This document shows positions 5,516 through 5,540 of a stretch of DNA of 5,540 bases, in pieces (position 1 is the stretch's first letter; each line of letters opens with the position of its first letter). The notes below the pieces were generated by a model that was not told the origin of the DNA, made no database searches, and was given only the letters and a program-made list of their open reading frames with translations. A program made the position numbers and the translations under genes. Location: positions 1 to 5,540 of the forward strand of contig JACCQS010000312.1 in the NCBI GenBank assembly GCA_013814015.1, read 5' to 3'. This stretch comes from Geodermatophilaceae bacterium (GTDB lineage: Bacteria; Actinomycetota; Actinomycetes; Mycobacteriales; Geodermatophilaceae).

Positions 5516-5540
5516 GCCAACCTGGGCTCCGGCGCTCGCA

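Noticed and set aside
1..5540. CRISPR array, insertion sequence, toxin-antitoxin pair or defence genes
   Set aside because: No regularly spaced repeats of CRISPR length, no transposase motifs and no spare coding space beyond the four genes and the tRNA.

Overview
The window looks chromosomal and comes from a high-GC Gram-positive bacterium, most likely an actinobacterium. The DNA is GC-rich with strong third-position GC. All four protein genes use non-ATG starts (three GTG, one TTG). The UDP-glucose dehydrogenase resembles what I recall of mycobacterial UdgA. The genus cannot be fixed from sequence alone.

Layout. Bases 1-298 hold a complete tRNA-Thr (anticodon TGT, minus strand, 109-181), flanked by non-coding DNA with a short direct repeat on its 3' side. 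From 299 a plus-strand UDP-glucose 6-dehydrogenase gene runs to 1663. It converges, across only 13 bp, on a minus-strand run of three genes. In transcription order these are a GDP-mannose 3,5-epimerase-like enzyme (5461-4478), a WcaI-like GT4 glycosyltransferase (4443-3202) and a membrane polyprenyl-phosphate sugar-1-phosphate transferase (3158-1677). The gaps between them are 34 and 43 bp, which fits one operon. A candidate -10 box lies upstream of the epimerase near the right edge.

How the genes may work together. This is part of a surface or exopolysaccharide locus. The dehydrogenase makes UDP-glucuronate. The epimerase probably converts GDP-D-mannose to an L-sugar nucleotide (GDP-L-galactose and/or GDP-L-gulose). 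The membrane phosphotransferase loads the first sugar phosphate onto the lipid carrier, and the GT4 enzyme adds a further sugar. No flippase, polymerase or export gene is in the window, so the locus probably continues beyond it or is split.

The most notable content is the epimerase, whose family is best known from plant vitamin C synthesis and is uncommon in bacteria. Secondary points are a hairpin inside the transferase's 3' end that may terminate the opposing dehydrogenase transcript, and an AT-richer, hairpin-bearing, SD-less start for the phosphotransferase gene. I see no CRISPR array, insertion sequence, prophage gene or clearly new defence-type system.
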